Shown here: positions 1-5,559 of the stretch, one piece after another
Position numbering within the stretch: position 1 is the stretch's first letter
How the letters are laid out: every line of letters begins with the position of its first letter
DNA from: CAJXOW01 sp964421495
GTDB taxonomy: Bacteria; Bacteroidota; Rhodothermia; Balneolales; Balneolaceae
Direction of reading: 5' to 3'
Assembly (NCBI GenBank): GCA_964421495.1
Contig: CAYQXO010000151.1
Coordinates: 1 to 5,559 of the forward strand
Length of the DNA: 5,559 nt
Made by a program: the position numbers and the translations under genes
Notes under the pieces: generated by a model
Told to the model about the DNA's origin: nothing
Database searches by the model: none
The model's input: only the letters and a program-made list of their open reading frames with translations

Positions 1-44
1 TGCATTGATACCACTGTTTGCCAGATCCGTGAAACTTCCGGTCC

Positions 45-1055
45 CTAAATAATCACTTCCTCCTTCGGATTCCGCGTCATCAATTCATACAGGGCATCGG
101 TTGGATCCACACCTTCAAACAACACCTTGTAGACGCCATCCGTAATAGGCATGTCGATCTCCAGTTTGCGGGACCATCCATGGACCGACTGGGCGGTTTT
201 CACTCCCTCGGCAATCATAAGCATGTCGGAGGTTACCTCCTCGAGACTTTTTCCGGTACCGATTTCATATCCCACATATCGATTACGGCTGTGACGACTC
301 GTACAGGTAACGATCAAGTCGCCCATGCCGGTCAATCCCGAAAAGGTATCCTGCGATGCGCCCAGGTGCATGCCCAAACGCTTCATTTCGTGCAGGCCGC
401 GGGTCATCAGCGCCGCCTTGGTATTGTCACCCAGTTCGGCCCCATCCACAATACCCGCCGCCAGGGCCATAATATTCTTTACGGCACCGCCGATTTCCAC
501 CCCCACGATATCATAATTCAGATATACCCGGAACATCGGCGTCATAAATATTTCCTGGACCATCCGGGCCGTTCGTTTCGAATTGGAGGAAGCCACAATG
601 GCGGTCGGGTTAAATTTACTGACCTCCTCCGCATGACTCGGACCCGAAAGCACCGCTATATTATTTTCGTCAACCTGGTCCCCGAGCACTTCCGTTAAAA
701 CCTGCGACATCGTCAAAAACGTATCGTTCTCGATCCCCTTGGCCACATTTACGATCAACTCATCTCCCTGAAGATGGGGATGCACCCTGCCCGCCACTTC
801 CCGAACAGCGTGAGAGGGAGTGGCAAACAGTATCAGCTCCCGATCCTCGATACTTTCGGCAATATCCGTTACCGCCTCAACCGAGTCAGGCAAGGTAACA
901 TCGGGCAGATAAGCCCGGTTATCGTGAAAATTATTGATCCGGTACGCTATTTCCGATTCGCGGGCCCACATAATAACGTCATTGCCCGCCCGGGCCAAAA
1001 CGACCGCCAGGGCCGTTCCGAAACTTCCGGCTCCTATGATTCCGACTTTCTTCAC
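45..1055 (-). CDS. gpsA: NAD(P)+-dependent glycerol-3-phosphate dehydrogenase
   Basis: This cytosolic enzyme reduces dihydroxyacetone phosphate to sn-glycerol 3-phosphate, the backbone of membrane phospholipids. At 336 residues it has the usual family length. The N-terminal Rossmann fold starts at once with GAGSFGTALA (8-17). It is followed by the conserved VAKGIE (K106) and SGPSHAEEV (137-145). The C-terminal helical domain has GAVKN with the presumed catalytic K193, then GLTGMGDL with D246, and SRNR (256-259), which matches the substrate-phosphate-binding Arg-Asn of the family; AEGVKTA is at 282-288. The start codon is GTG: it sits directly before the Rossmann strand and four bases after an AGGGAG site, and no ATG start is plausible. 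It overlaps the plsY stop by four bases (GTGA), so the two are probably cotranscribed and translationally coupled. The next gene in the pathway, plsY, uses its product. Family assignment is very secure. Confidence 0.97.
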   Translation of the reverse strand: MKKVGIIGAGSFGTALAVVLARAGNDVIMWARESEIAYRINNFHDNRAYLPDVTLPDSVEAVTDIAESIEDRELILFATPSHAVREVAGRVHPHLQGDELIVNVAKGIENDTFLTMSQVLTEVLGDQVDENNIAVLSGPSHAEEVSKFNPTAIVASSNSKRTARMVQEIFMTPMFRVYLNYDIVGVEIGGAVKNIMALAAGIVDGAELGDNTKAALMTRGLHEMKRLGMHLGASQDTFSGLTGMGDLIVTCTSRHSRNRYVGYEIGTGKSLEEVTSDMLMIAEGVKTAQSVHGWSRKLEIDMPITDGVYKVLFEGVDPTDALYELMTRNPKEEVII

Positions 1056-1744
1056 GTCACTCCCTGCTCTTTATTCAGCCATCCCTTCGCCGGACTAAAC
1101 GAACTGATCCGGTTTTCGTTTCCATGTCGCAGACGTCGTAAATTTTCATGATGCTTAACAATAATCGTCACGGCGAGAATGGCGGCAAGAATAATTATAC
1201 TCCCGTCGATCTCAAAACCAAATCCGTACCGGAGCATCACCAGGAAAAGAGGATACATGAAGGAGGCGATAATCGAAGCGAGCGATACATAACGGCTGGA
1301 GAGTAGTATGACCGTAAATACCACCATCGCCAATAAAATTGATATCTGTTCGATACCCAGCAGCATCCCGGCGGCGGTCAGCACGCCTTTTCCCCCGTCA
1401 AAACCGGCATAGGGAGAATACATATGACCCAAAACGGCGGCTACGCCGGCCACAATTTTCAGAAAAGCGTCGAGCTCCCAATAGGGAATGGTCACGGCGC
1501 CGTCTCCTATAACGTGACCCAGTTGACTAATGAAAAAGGCGGCAACAAAACCCTTGGCGAGATCAATCAGCCCGACGACCACTCCCGCTTTCCATCCCAG
1601 AATGCGAAAGGTATTCGTGGTTCCAAGATTTCCACTGCCATAATTGCGCAGGTCGATGCCTTTATGCAGGCGTCCCACCCACAGCGAAGAGGGGATCGCC
1701 CCGACCAGATAACTCAATATAATGACAACGGCAAGCGCTAGCAT
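1052..1744 (-). CDS. plsY: Acyl-phosphate:glycerol-3-phosphate acyltransferase
   Basis: This inner-membrane enzyme transfers an acyl chain from acyl-phosphate (made by PlsX, not in this window) to position 1 of glycerol 3-phosphate, giving lysophosphatidic acid. The 230 residues are mostly hydrophobic, with probable membrane segments near 2-24, 52-73, 93-108, 123-148, 154-174 and 182-197. Three PlsY signatures are visible: SGNLGTTN (37-44); GHMYSPYAGFDGGKG (106-120), with the glycine-rich GGKG; and SRYVSLASI (150-158). The KHHENLRRLRHGNENRI stretch (197-213) is the typical basic C-terminal end. It is slightly longer than many homologues (about 190-220 residues), owing to a loop around 76-91 and a polar tail after 213. 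The ATG start is right for the first membrane helix but has no clear Shine-Dalgarno sequence. It overlaps gpsA by four bases; their products act in consecutive steps. The 103-base gap to lipA and a candidate -7 element suggest it may have its own promoter. Confidence 0.96.
   Translation of the reverse strand: MLALAVVIILSYLVGAIPSSLWVGRLHKGIDLRNYGSGNLGTTNTFRILGWKAGVVVGLIDLAKGFVAAFFISQLGHVIGDGAVTIPYWELDAFLKIVAGVAAVLGHMYSPYAGFDGGKGVLTAAGMLLGIEQISILLAMVVFTVILLSSRYVSLASIIASFMYPLFLVMLRYGFGFEIDGSIIILAAILAVTIIVKHHENLRRLRHGNENRISSFSPAKGWLNKEQGVT
1060..1065 (-). promoter_or_regulatory. Shine-Dalgarno site of gpsA inside plsY
   Basis: Read on the minus strand the bases are AGGGAG, four bases before the GTG start of gpsA and within the last codons of plsY. 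It supports the GTG start. It is the only clear Shine-Dalgarno sequence among the five genes. The spacing is a little short, so strength is uncertain. Confidence 0.5.
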
Positions 1745-1783
1745 AAATTAAATAGTAGAATGTTTTTCAAGTGATCCCATTTC

Positions 1784-1798
1784 AGACGACGCTCGTCT
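1784..1798. promoter_or_regulatory. Small hairpin in the plsY leader
   Basis: A perfect inverted repeat AGACGA / TCGTCT with a three-base CGC loop lies 40-54 bases upstream of the plsY start. If transcription starts just after the element at 1812-1819, this hairpin would sit near the 5' end of the plsY-gpsA message, where it could stabilise it. It could equally be the weak end of the lipA transcript, but no T-run follows it. Structure is seen directly; any role is inference. Confidence 0.3.
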
Positions 1799-1811
1799 CC
1801 GATCTTTTACT

Positions 1812-1819
1812 CAAAATTA
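1812..1819 (-). promoter_or_regulatory. Candidate Bacteroidota-type -7 element for plsY-gpsA
   Basis: On the minus strand the bases read TAATTTTG, an exact match to the TAnnTTTG -7 consensus described in Bacteroidota. It lies in the lipA-plsY gap, about 68 bases before the plsY start. I see no good TTG -33 element at the expected distance upstream. The match in AT-rich sequence may be chance, and use of this consensus in the host is assumed. Confidence 0.33.
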
Positions 1820-1847
1820 ACAAACAAGACCGGAAATAAAGGATTGT

Positions 1848-2732
1848 TTAAACATGTTTTTCGGCATGATAGGAAGAACGCACCAGCGGACCGCTTTCGA
1901 CGTGCTCGAGTCCCATTTCCTCACCCACCTTTTTATATTCTGCAAATTGATCCGGATGAATCCATTCAGCTACCGGTTGATGCATCTTGGTGGGCCGCAT
2001 GTACTGTCCAATCGTCAACACGTCAAGTCCGACGTCAACGCAATCCTCCATCAACTCGAATACTTCTTCGGGCTCCTCGCCGAAGCCCACCATAATGCCC
2101 GATTTGGTCCGCAACCCGTGTTCCTTGTAATTCTTCAGTACTTCGAGGGATCGCTCATATTTGGCCTGGGGACGAATGGTCCGATAGAGGCTGGGTACCG
2201 TTTCCAGGTTATGGCTGAGCACATCGGGATGGGCGTCGATCATAATCTTCTGCGGCTCCCATACGCCCCGGAAGTCGGGGACCAGGGTTTCCACCGTCAC
2301 TCCGTCAATACGCTTCCGGAGTTCCCGAATCGTATCGGCAAAGATCGGCGCGCCGCCGTCTTCCCGCTCGTCCCTGTTGACCGAGGTGAGTACGACGTGC
2401 TGCAATTCCATCTGTTCGGCAGCATCCGCCACGCGGCGGGGTTCATCCCAGTCCAGTCCCTGCACAGGCCGACCGGTCTTGATCGCACAAAACGAGCAGG
2501 AACGCGTGCACACATCCCCCAGGATCATAAAGGTGGCTGTACCATTTCCCCAGCATTCGCCCATATTCGGACAATGGGCCTCTTCGCAAACCGTATTGAG
2601 CGCATTATCACTGACAGTCTCCGCCACGTTCTTGAACGTCTTTCCCGACGGCAGATTTACGCGCAGCCACTCGGGTCGACGTCCGGATCGATTATTATTT
2701 CCACCTTCTACTACGTTAAGTTCTTTTATCAT
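1848..2732 (-). CDS. lipA: Lipoyl synthase (radical SAM)
   Basis: LipA inserts two sulfur atoms at C6 and C8 of an octanoyl group already attached to a lipoyl-domain lysine, using S-adenosylmethionine and two [4Fe-4S] clusters in the cytosol. At 294 residues it has normal length. The auxiliary-cluster motif CX4CX5C is at C49, C54 and C60 (CEEAHCPNMGEC). The radical-SAM motif CX3CX2C is at C75, C79 and C82 (CTRSCSFC). The C-terminal RSSY motif is at 285-288; in the family one of these serines ligates the auxiliary cluster that is consumed as sulfur donor. Other family blocks are TSVNRDE (116-122), SHNLETVP (173-180) and SGIMVGFGE (211-219). All cluster ligands are present, so it should be active. 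The ATG start is preceded only by AT-rich sequence, without a Shine-Dalgarno. It lies 222 bases downstream of lipB, which makes its octanoylated substrate. Confidence 0.98.
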   Translation of the reverse strand: MIKELNVVEGGNNNRSGRRPEWLRVNLPSGKTFKNVAETVSDNALNTVCEEAHCPNMGECWGNGTATFMILGDVCTRSCSFCAIKTGRPVQGLDWDEPRRVADAAEQMELQHVVLTSVNRDEREDGGAPIFADTIRELRKRIDGVTVETLVPDFRGVWEPQKIMIDAHPDVLSHNLETVPSLYRTIRPQAKYERSLEVLKNYKEHGLRTKSGIMVGFGEEPEEVFELMEDCVDVGLDVLTIGQYMRPTKMHQPVAEWIHPDQFAEYKKVGEEMGLEHVESGPLVRSSYHAEKHV

Positions 2733-2760
2733 AATGATTATTCAATAATGAAATAATGTT

Positions 2761-2808
2761 AAAAAAGTCGGAAGTCTGAGTCCCGACAGCATTCGGGACG
2801 GAAGCTCG
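2761..2808. repeat. Intergenic repeat unit A (A-run, two heptamers, inverted repeat)
   Basis: On the plus strand this unit has six A, then two seven-base units GTCGGAA and GTCTGAG (2767-2780), then TCCCGACAGC (2781-2790). The latter is the left half of an inverted repeat: GTCCCGA (2780-2786) pairs with TCGGGAC (2793-2799) around a six-base loop. It ends in CGGAAGCTCG (2799-2808). The same pieces recur at 3798-3841, 3922-3931 and 5474-5509. On the minus (gene) strand the hairpin is followed after 13 bases by six T, so it might act as a loose terminator between lipB and lipA, but the distance is too long for a standard one. The rest of the 2733-2954 gap shows no gene. Confidence 0.6.
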
Positions 2809-2817
2809 TTGTACAAC
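2808..2817. repeat. Ten-base palindrome GTTGTACAAC
   Basis: A perfect palindrome directly abutting repeat unit A in the lipB-lipA gap. It is probably part of the same repeat rather than an operator, because it is contiguous with the repeated CGGAAGCTCG piece. No second copy was found in this window. Confidence 0.35.
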
Positions 2818-2954
2818 TACGGACTTCATTTAAACCGCAATATCAGGAGCCGTGATACCTTCTTTTACCCCGTTTAATAAATATCAAGGCTCATCACTTT
2901 TCGGCTTCAATTCAGATTGCCAATATACGAGAAACTACGTTATTACATAAACGG

Positions 2955-3710
2955 TCACTCTGCAGTAGTTTGTATGTCATCAGAACCAAGATAAGAAAAT
3001 TGTCCCTCGAGTTCAGGCACCCTCCCGTCTAAAACCGCATTACAGTCAAATTGTCGCTCTATTTGGCGAATCAGGATTTCTTTGACCTCTCCCAAATCGA
3101 TTTCACGGCCCAGCAGTTCCTGCAGGCTGGTTACGGATTTATGATTAATTCCACAGGGTACGATATAGTCAAAATACTGCAGGGAGGTATTCACATTGAG
3201 GGCAAAACCGTGCATCGTCACATAGCGGGAGGCCTTGATTCCGATGGCACATATTTTCGCATCGCCGACCCATACGCCCGTATAATCGCCCACCCGGTCG
3301 CCTTTCACGTCATACTCCGCCAATGTATCGATAACCACCTGTTCGAGTGACCAAATATATTGCTTAATGCCGATCTCCCGGCGAGCCAGATCCAGGATGG
3401 GATAACCGACGATTTGACCGGGACCGTGATAGGTTATATCTCCCCCGCGATCAATATGCACGAAGTCGGCCTCGAGATGCTGCAGTTGCTCGCTGCTCAT
3501 CAGCATATTTTGATCGTTTCCGCTCTTGCCCAGCGTATAGACGTGGGGATGTTCCACCAGCAGCAATACCTCCTTCCATTCGAGCCGGTCCTTTTGATTC
3601 CGACGTACGGCCAACTTGTCCTCGATGAGGCGTTGTTGGACAGTTTCCTGCAGCGACCAGACATCCCGATAGTCCGCCCGGCCGAGATCTTTTACTATAA
3701 CCTCATGCAT
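2955..3710 (-). CDS. lipB: Octanoyl-[ACP]:protein N-octanoyltransferase
   Basis: LipB moves the octanoyl group from acyl carrier protein to the target lysine of lipoyl domains (E2 subunits and GcvH), the first step of lipoate assembly from fatty-acid synthesis. The 251-residue protein shows RGGDITYHGPGQ (88-99), the family signature; the catalytic lysine K152 in AKICAIGI; MHGFALNV (166-173); and the catalytic cysteine C186 in PCGI. The Lys-Cys spacing of 34 residues equals that of the Cys176/Lys142 dyad of Mycobacterium tuberculosis LipB. HPHVYTLGKSG (54-64) is an N-terminal block of the kind seen in Bacteroidota homologues. Residues after about 225 form a short, poorly conserved acidic tail. 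The ATG start gives a normal N-terminus but lacks a Shine-Dalgarno; the bases before it are T-rich. The gene lies between lpdA and lipA on the same strand, so the lipoyl-making and lipoyl-using genes are clustered. Confidence 0.97.
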   Translation of the reverse strand: MHEVIVKDLGRADYRDVWSLQETVQQRLIEDKLAVRRNQKDRLEWKEVLLLVEHPHVYTLGKSGNDQNMLMSSEQLQHLEADFVHIDRGGDITYHGPGQIVGYPILDLARREIGIKQYIWSLEQVVIDTLAEYDVKGDRVGDYTGVWVGDAKICAIGIKASRYVTMHGFALNVNTSLQYFDYIVPCGINHKSVTSLQELLGREIDLGEVKEILIRQIERQFDCNAVLDGRVPELEGQFSYLGSDDIQTTAE

Positions 3711-3797
3711 AAAAATTAGACTGGGACATATCCCTTACTGTGAGTTATGCTTATTAACGCATGGGCCGCCACTTCATTACGCATGCTGACGAAGCGC

Positions 3798-3841
3798 CGG
3801 AAGCTCGATGTTAGAAAGCCGGAAATCGGAGTCCCGACAGC
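3798..3841. repeat. Intergenic repeat unit B (rearranged copy)
   Basis: This contains CGGAAGCTCG (3798-3807, identical to the end of unit A), a ten-base spacer, two heptamers GCCGGAA and ATCGGAG (3818-3831), and TCCCGACAGC (3832-3841). Heptamers and TCCCGACAGC are joined exactly as in unit A, but the CGGAAGCTCG piece is before instead of after them, and the right half of the inverted repeat has decayed to TATCAGGC. The pieces behave as a mosaic. It lies in the lpdA-lipB gap, upstream of lipB. Confidence 0.55.
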
Positions 3842-3920
3842 TATCAGGCCGAATGCTTATCCCGATCGGTAACCAAATGGCGGATATACACCGCTCGGTT
3901 TTAAGCTAGAATAAGCGTCG

Positions 3921-3940
3921 ATCCCGACAGCCGTCGGGAT
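3921..3940. terminator. Hairpin downstream of lpdA (terminator-like, repeat-derived)
   Basis: A perfect eight-base stem ATCCCGAC / GTCGGGAT encloses a four-base loop, 16 bases beyond the lpdA stop codon. It contains the TCCCGACAGC core (3922-3931) shared with the other repeat units. Its place suggests it ends or protects the 3' end of the lpdA message. On the gene strand it is followed by CGACGCTTATTC, not a T-run, so it is not a textbook intrinsic terminator. Confidence 0.4.
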
Positions 3941-3956
3941 TCCGGCATCTAGCGCC

Positions 3957-5381
3957 TTAATTAACTTTGGTTCCGAGATGCACGCCCACTTTGTAGGCTT
4001 CGGCGACTGCTTCCATCACGGCTTCCGACATCGTGGGATGCGGATGCTGGGAGTGGATGATTTCATGTCCCGTCGTCTCCAGCTCGCGGGCCGCCACCAC
4101 TTCGGCGATCATTTCGGTGACGCCGTGTCCGATCATCTGGCAACCCAGCCACTCGCCGTACTTCTCGTCGAATACCACTTTCACGAAACCTTCCTGGTGA
4201 CCCAGGCCGGTGGCCTTGCCGTTGGCCGAGAAGGGGAACTTGCCCACTTTAACGTCATATCCCTCTTCCTTCGCTTCCGCTTCGGTATAGCCGACCGAGG
4301 CAATTTGCGGCTCGCAATACGTGCAGGCCGGAATATTGTTGTAGTCAATCGTCAACGTTTCCTCGCCGGCAAACTGCTCCACGCAATTCAGCGCCTCGTG
4401 GGTGGCTTTATGCGCCAGCCAGGGAGCTCCGGCTACATCGCCGATCGCGTAAATATTTTCCACGTTGGTCTGGAAGGTGGTGCGGTCGACCTTGATGGCA
4501 TTGTTCTCGTATTCCACGCCGATTTCATCGAGTCCGATACCCTCGACATTCCCTTTCACGCCGACGGCCGACAGCACGATATCTGCTTCAATCTCTTCCG
4601 TCCCGTCCCCGGTTTTGACCTCGACCTTGAGTCCGGTGCCGCGGCCCCGCTTTTTGCGGACTTTCTCGACCGAACTGCCGGTGTAAATATTCATTCCTTT
4701 CTTCTTGTAGATCTTCGCCAGCTCCTTGCCGATTTCCGGATCTTCCAGCGGCACCAGGTTATCCTGGATCTCCACGATCGAAACCTCGGTTCCCATGGCA
4801 TGGTAGAAGTAGGCAAACTCGATTCCGATCGCCCCGGCACCGATAACGACCATTTTTTCGGGCTGCTCCTCCAACTGCATGCCTTGTTCGTACCCGACGA
4901 CAGTTTCGCCGTCTATCGGTACATTCGGAAGTTCATTGGGTCGGGCACCGGTGGCAATAATAAACTTGTCGGCCTTGATGCGCTCCGTTTCCTTCTCATC
5001 ATCATCGAGTACCTTCAACTCCTCCCTGCTGTCAAAAACGCCTTTCCCCATAAAGACCTTGATATCATTGGCCTTCATCAGAAACTGTACGCCTTTGCTC
5101 ATCTTTTTAGCCACCTTGCGGCTGCGCTTGATCACCGAGGGGAAATCCACAGAATAGTCCTCTACATTAATACCATAATCCTTCGCATTGGCGACCTCCT
5201 CATACACTTCGGCCGACCGAAGCAGCGCCTTGGTCGGAATACACCCGATATTCAGACACACCCCGCCGAGATGTCGCTTTTCGACAATAGCAGTTTTATA
5301 GCCGAGCTGCGAAGCCCGGATTGCAGCCACATATCCGCCGGGACCCGATCCGATTACACACACGTCAAATTCCTTAGCCAT
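3957..5381 (-). CDS. lpdA: Dihydrolipoyl dehydrogenase (E3)
   Basis: This flavoprotein reoxidises dihydrolipoyl groups with NAD+ and is the shared E3 subunit of pyruvate, 2-oxoglutarate and branched-chain dehydrogenases and of glycine cleavage. At 474 residues it is of standard length, with no added lipoyl domain. In order: FAD-binding GSGPGG (11-16); the redox disulfide C42/C47 in GGVCLNIGCIPTK (39-51); ATGARPNELP (143-152); NAD-binding GAGAIG (181-186) followed by E204 (IVEIQ), consistent with NAD preference; the second FAD motif YAIGDVAG (311-318); and the dimer-interface HPHPTMSE (446-453), with presumed active-site pair H448 and E453. The C42/C47 spacing and HxHPTxSE motif separate it from mercuric or glutathione reductases. 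The ATG start falls four residues before the first beta strand. No lipoyl-dependent E1 or E2 gene is in view, so its partner complex cannot be named. It is upstream of lipB and lipA in the direction of transcription. Confidence 0.97.
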   Translation of the reverse strand: MAKEFDVCVIGSGPGGYVAAIRASQLGYKTAIVEKRHLGGVCLNIGCIPTKALLRSAEVYEEVANAKDYGINVEDYSVDFPSVIKRSRKVAKKMSKGVQFLMKANDIKVFMGKGVFDSREELKVLDDDEKETERIKADKFIIATGARPNELPNVPIDGETVVGYEQGMQLEEQPEKMVVIGAGAIGIEFAYFYHAMGTEVSIVEIQDNLVPLEDPEIGKELAKIYKKKGMNIYTGSSVEKVRKKRGRGTGLKVEVKTGDGTEEIEADIVLSAVGVKGNVEGIGLDEIGVEYENNAIKVDRTTFQTNVENIYAIGDVAGAPWLAHKATHEALNCVEQFAGEETLTIDYNNIPACTYCEPQIASVGYTEAEAKEEGYDVKVGKFPFSANGKATGLGHQEGFVKVVFDEKYGEWLGCQMIGHGVTEMIAEVVAARELETTGHEIIHSQHPHPTMSEAVMEAVAEAYKVGVHLGTKVN

Positions 5382-5473
5382 GTCTTATAATATTTTTATG
5401 GTTCTGAAATGTTTTATAATAACGTCAAATAAATACGCAGTGAATTGAAGTAATTTAAGGATAATATGTTATG

Positions 5474-5509
5474 AAAAAAAAGCCGGAAGTCGGAAGCCGG
5501 AGGCCGGAA
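5474..5509. repeat. A-run plus four tandem seven-base repeats
   Basis: Eight A (5474-5481) are followed by four contiguous heptamers: GCCGGAA, GTCGGAA, GCCGGAG and GCCGGAA (5482-5509). The order, A-run then GYCGGAR heptamers, is the same as in unit A. On the minus strand it reads as GC-rich sequence running into eight T, which could terminate transcription from further upstream before it reaches lpdA, although the possible stem (AGCC/GGCT, 5495-5513) is short. The other bases between 5382 and 5473 are AT-rich and should hold the lpdA promoter and leader; I could not pick a convincing promoter there. Confidence 0.6.
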
Positions 5510-5533
5510 GGCTATTCGAGCAAGTTACGGCAT

Positions 5534-5547
5534 GGTGTATATACACC
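5534..5547. promoter_or_regulatory. 14-base perfect palindrome, possible operator
   Basis: GGTGTATATACACC is its own reverse complement. It lies about 150 bases upstream of the lpdA start, near the window edge. A second inverted pair overlaps it (ACACC at 5543-5547 with GGTGT at 5550-5554). Perfect palindromes of this length often bind dimeric regulators, but it could also be repeat debris or belong to a gene beyond the window. The structure is certain; the role is inference. Confidence 0.3.
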
Positions 5548-5559
5548 CCGGTGTTACCT

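Noticed and set aside
1..52. Possible 3' end of a convergent plus-strand gene (frames ending at TAA 46-48 or TAA 50-52), or the start region of a further minus-strand gene
   Set aside because: Only about 15 codons are visible in each frame, none is recognisable, and all frames look equally plausible. Sequence before position 1 is needed.
31..1030. Direct repeat GAAACTTCCGG at 31-41 and 1020-1030, bracketing gpsA
   Set aside because: Eleven bases only; the second copy encodes part of the conserved GAGSFGT motif of gpsA, and there is no other sign of an insertion or duplication.
2737..2749. AT-rich palindrome ATTATTCAATAAT just upstream of lipA
   Set aside because: In such AT-rich sequence short palindromes are common, and it gives only a weak stem with a one-base centre; no second copy was seen.
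1854..2756. 300-codon open frame on the plus strand, opposite lipA
   Set aside because: Same codon-register effect as for lpdA; LipA is certain from its cysteine motifs and the antisense protein resembles nothing I know.
3978..5390. 470-codon open frame on the plus strand, opposite lpdA
   Set aside because: It is in codon register with lpdA, where plus-strand stops arise only from TTA, CTA and TCA codons in lpdA. The well-biased lpdA simply avoids those codons. The antisense translation shows no recognisable domain and is histidine- and phenylalanine-rich, as expected of a shadow.
1..5559. Search for tRNA or rRNA genes, CRISPR arrays, riboswitches, insertion sequences, and toxin or defence genes
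   Set aside because: No cloverleaf, regularly spaced long repeats, transposase or other such pattern was recognised in the sequence; the gaps are too short and are filled by the simple repeats described.

Overview
The window carries five complete genes, all on the minus strand, read in the order lpdA, lipB, lipA, plsY, gpsA (from high to low coordinates). All five belong to well-known housekeeping families and none is visibly broken. The host is probably a member of the Bacteroidota/Balneolota/Rhodothermota (FCB) bacteria. The protein sequences look like that group, starts mostly lack a Shine-Dalgarno sequence, one leader contains a TAnnTTTG-type -7 element, and the gaps carry intergenic repeats with TCCCGACAGC and GCCGGAA motifs. 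Balneolaceae is my best guess, from general familiarity and not from any search.

Layout: 1-44 is unassigned flank. 45-1055 is gpsA (glycerol-3-phosphate dehydrogenase), which overlaps plsY (1052-1744, acyl-phosphate glycerol-3-phosphate acyltransferase) by four bases. A 103-base gap (1745-1847) holds a candidate promoter element and a leader hairpin. 1848-2732 is lipA (lipoyl synthase). A 222-base gap with a repeat unit separates it from lipB (2955-3710, octanoyltransferase). A 246-base gap with more repeat units separates lipB from lpdA (3957-5381, dihydrolipoyl dehydrogenase). 5382-5559 is non-coding as far as I can see, with tandem heptamers and a 14-base perfect palindrome.

Two metabolic themes sit side by side. 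LipB and LipA make protein-bound lipoyl groups (octanoyl transfer from acyl carrier protein, then sulfur insertion). LpdA reoxidises those groups in the 2-oxoacid dehydrogenase and glycine cleavage complexes. GpsA makes sn-glycerol 3-phosphate and PlsY adds the first acyl chain to it, starting phospholipid synthesis. Both themes draw on products of fatty-acid synthesis.

I found no new defence, mobile or regulatory system. What most deserves a second look is the intergenic material: a mosaic repeat family (A-run, heptamers, TCCCGACAGC inverted repeat) in all three larger gaps, a short open frame just before lipB, and the palindrome upstream of lpdA.
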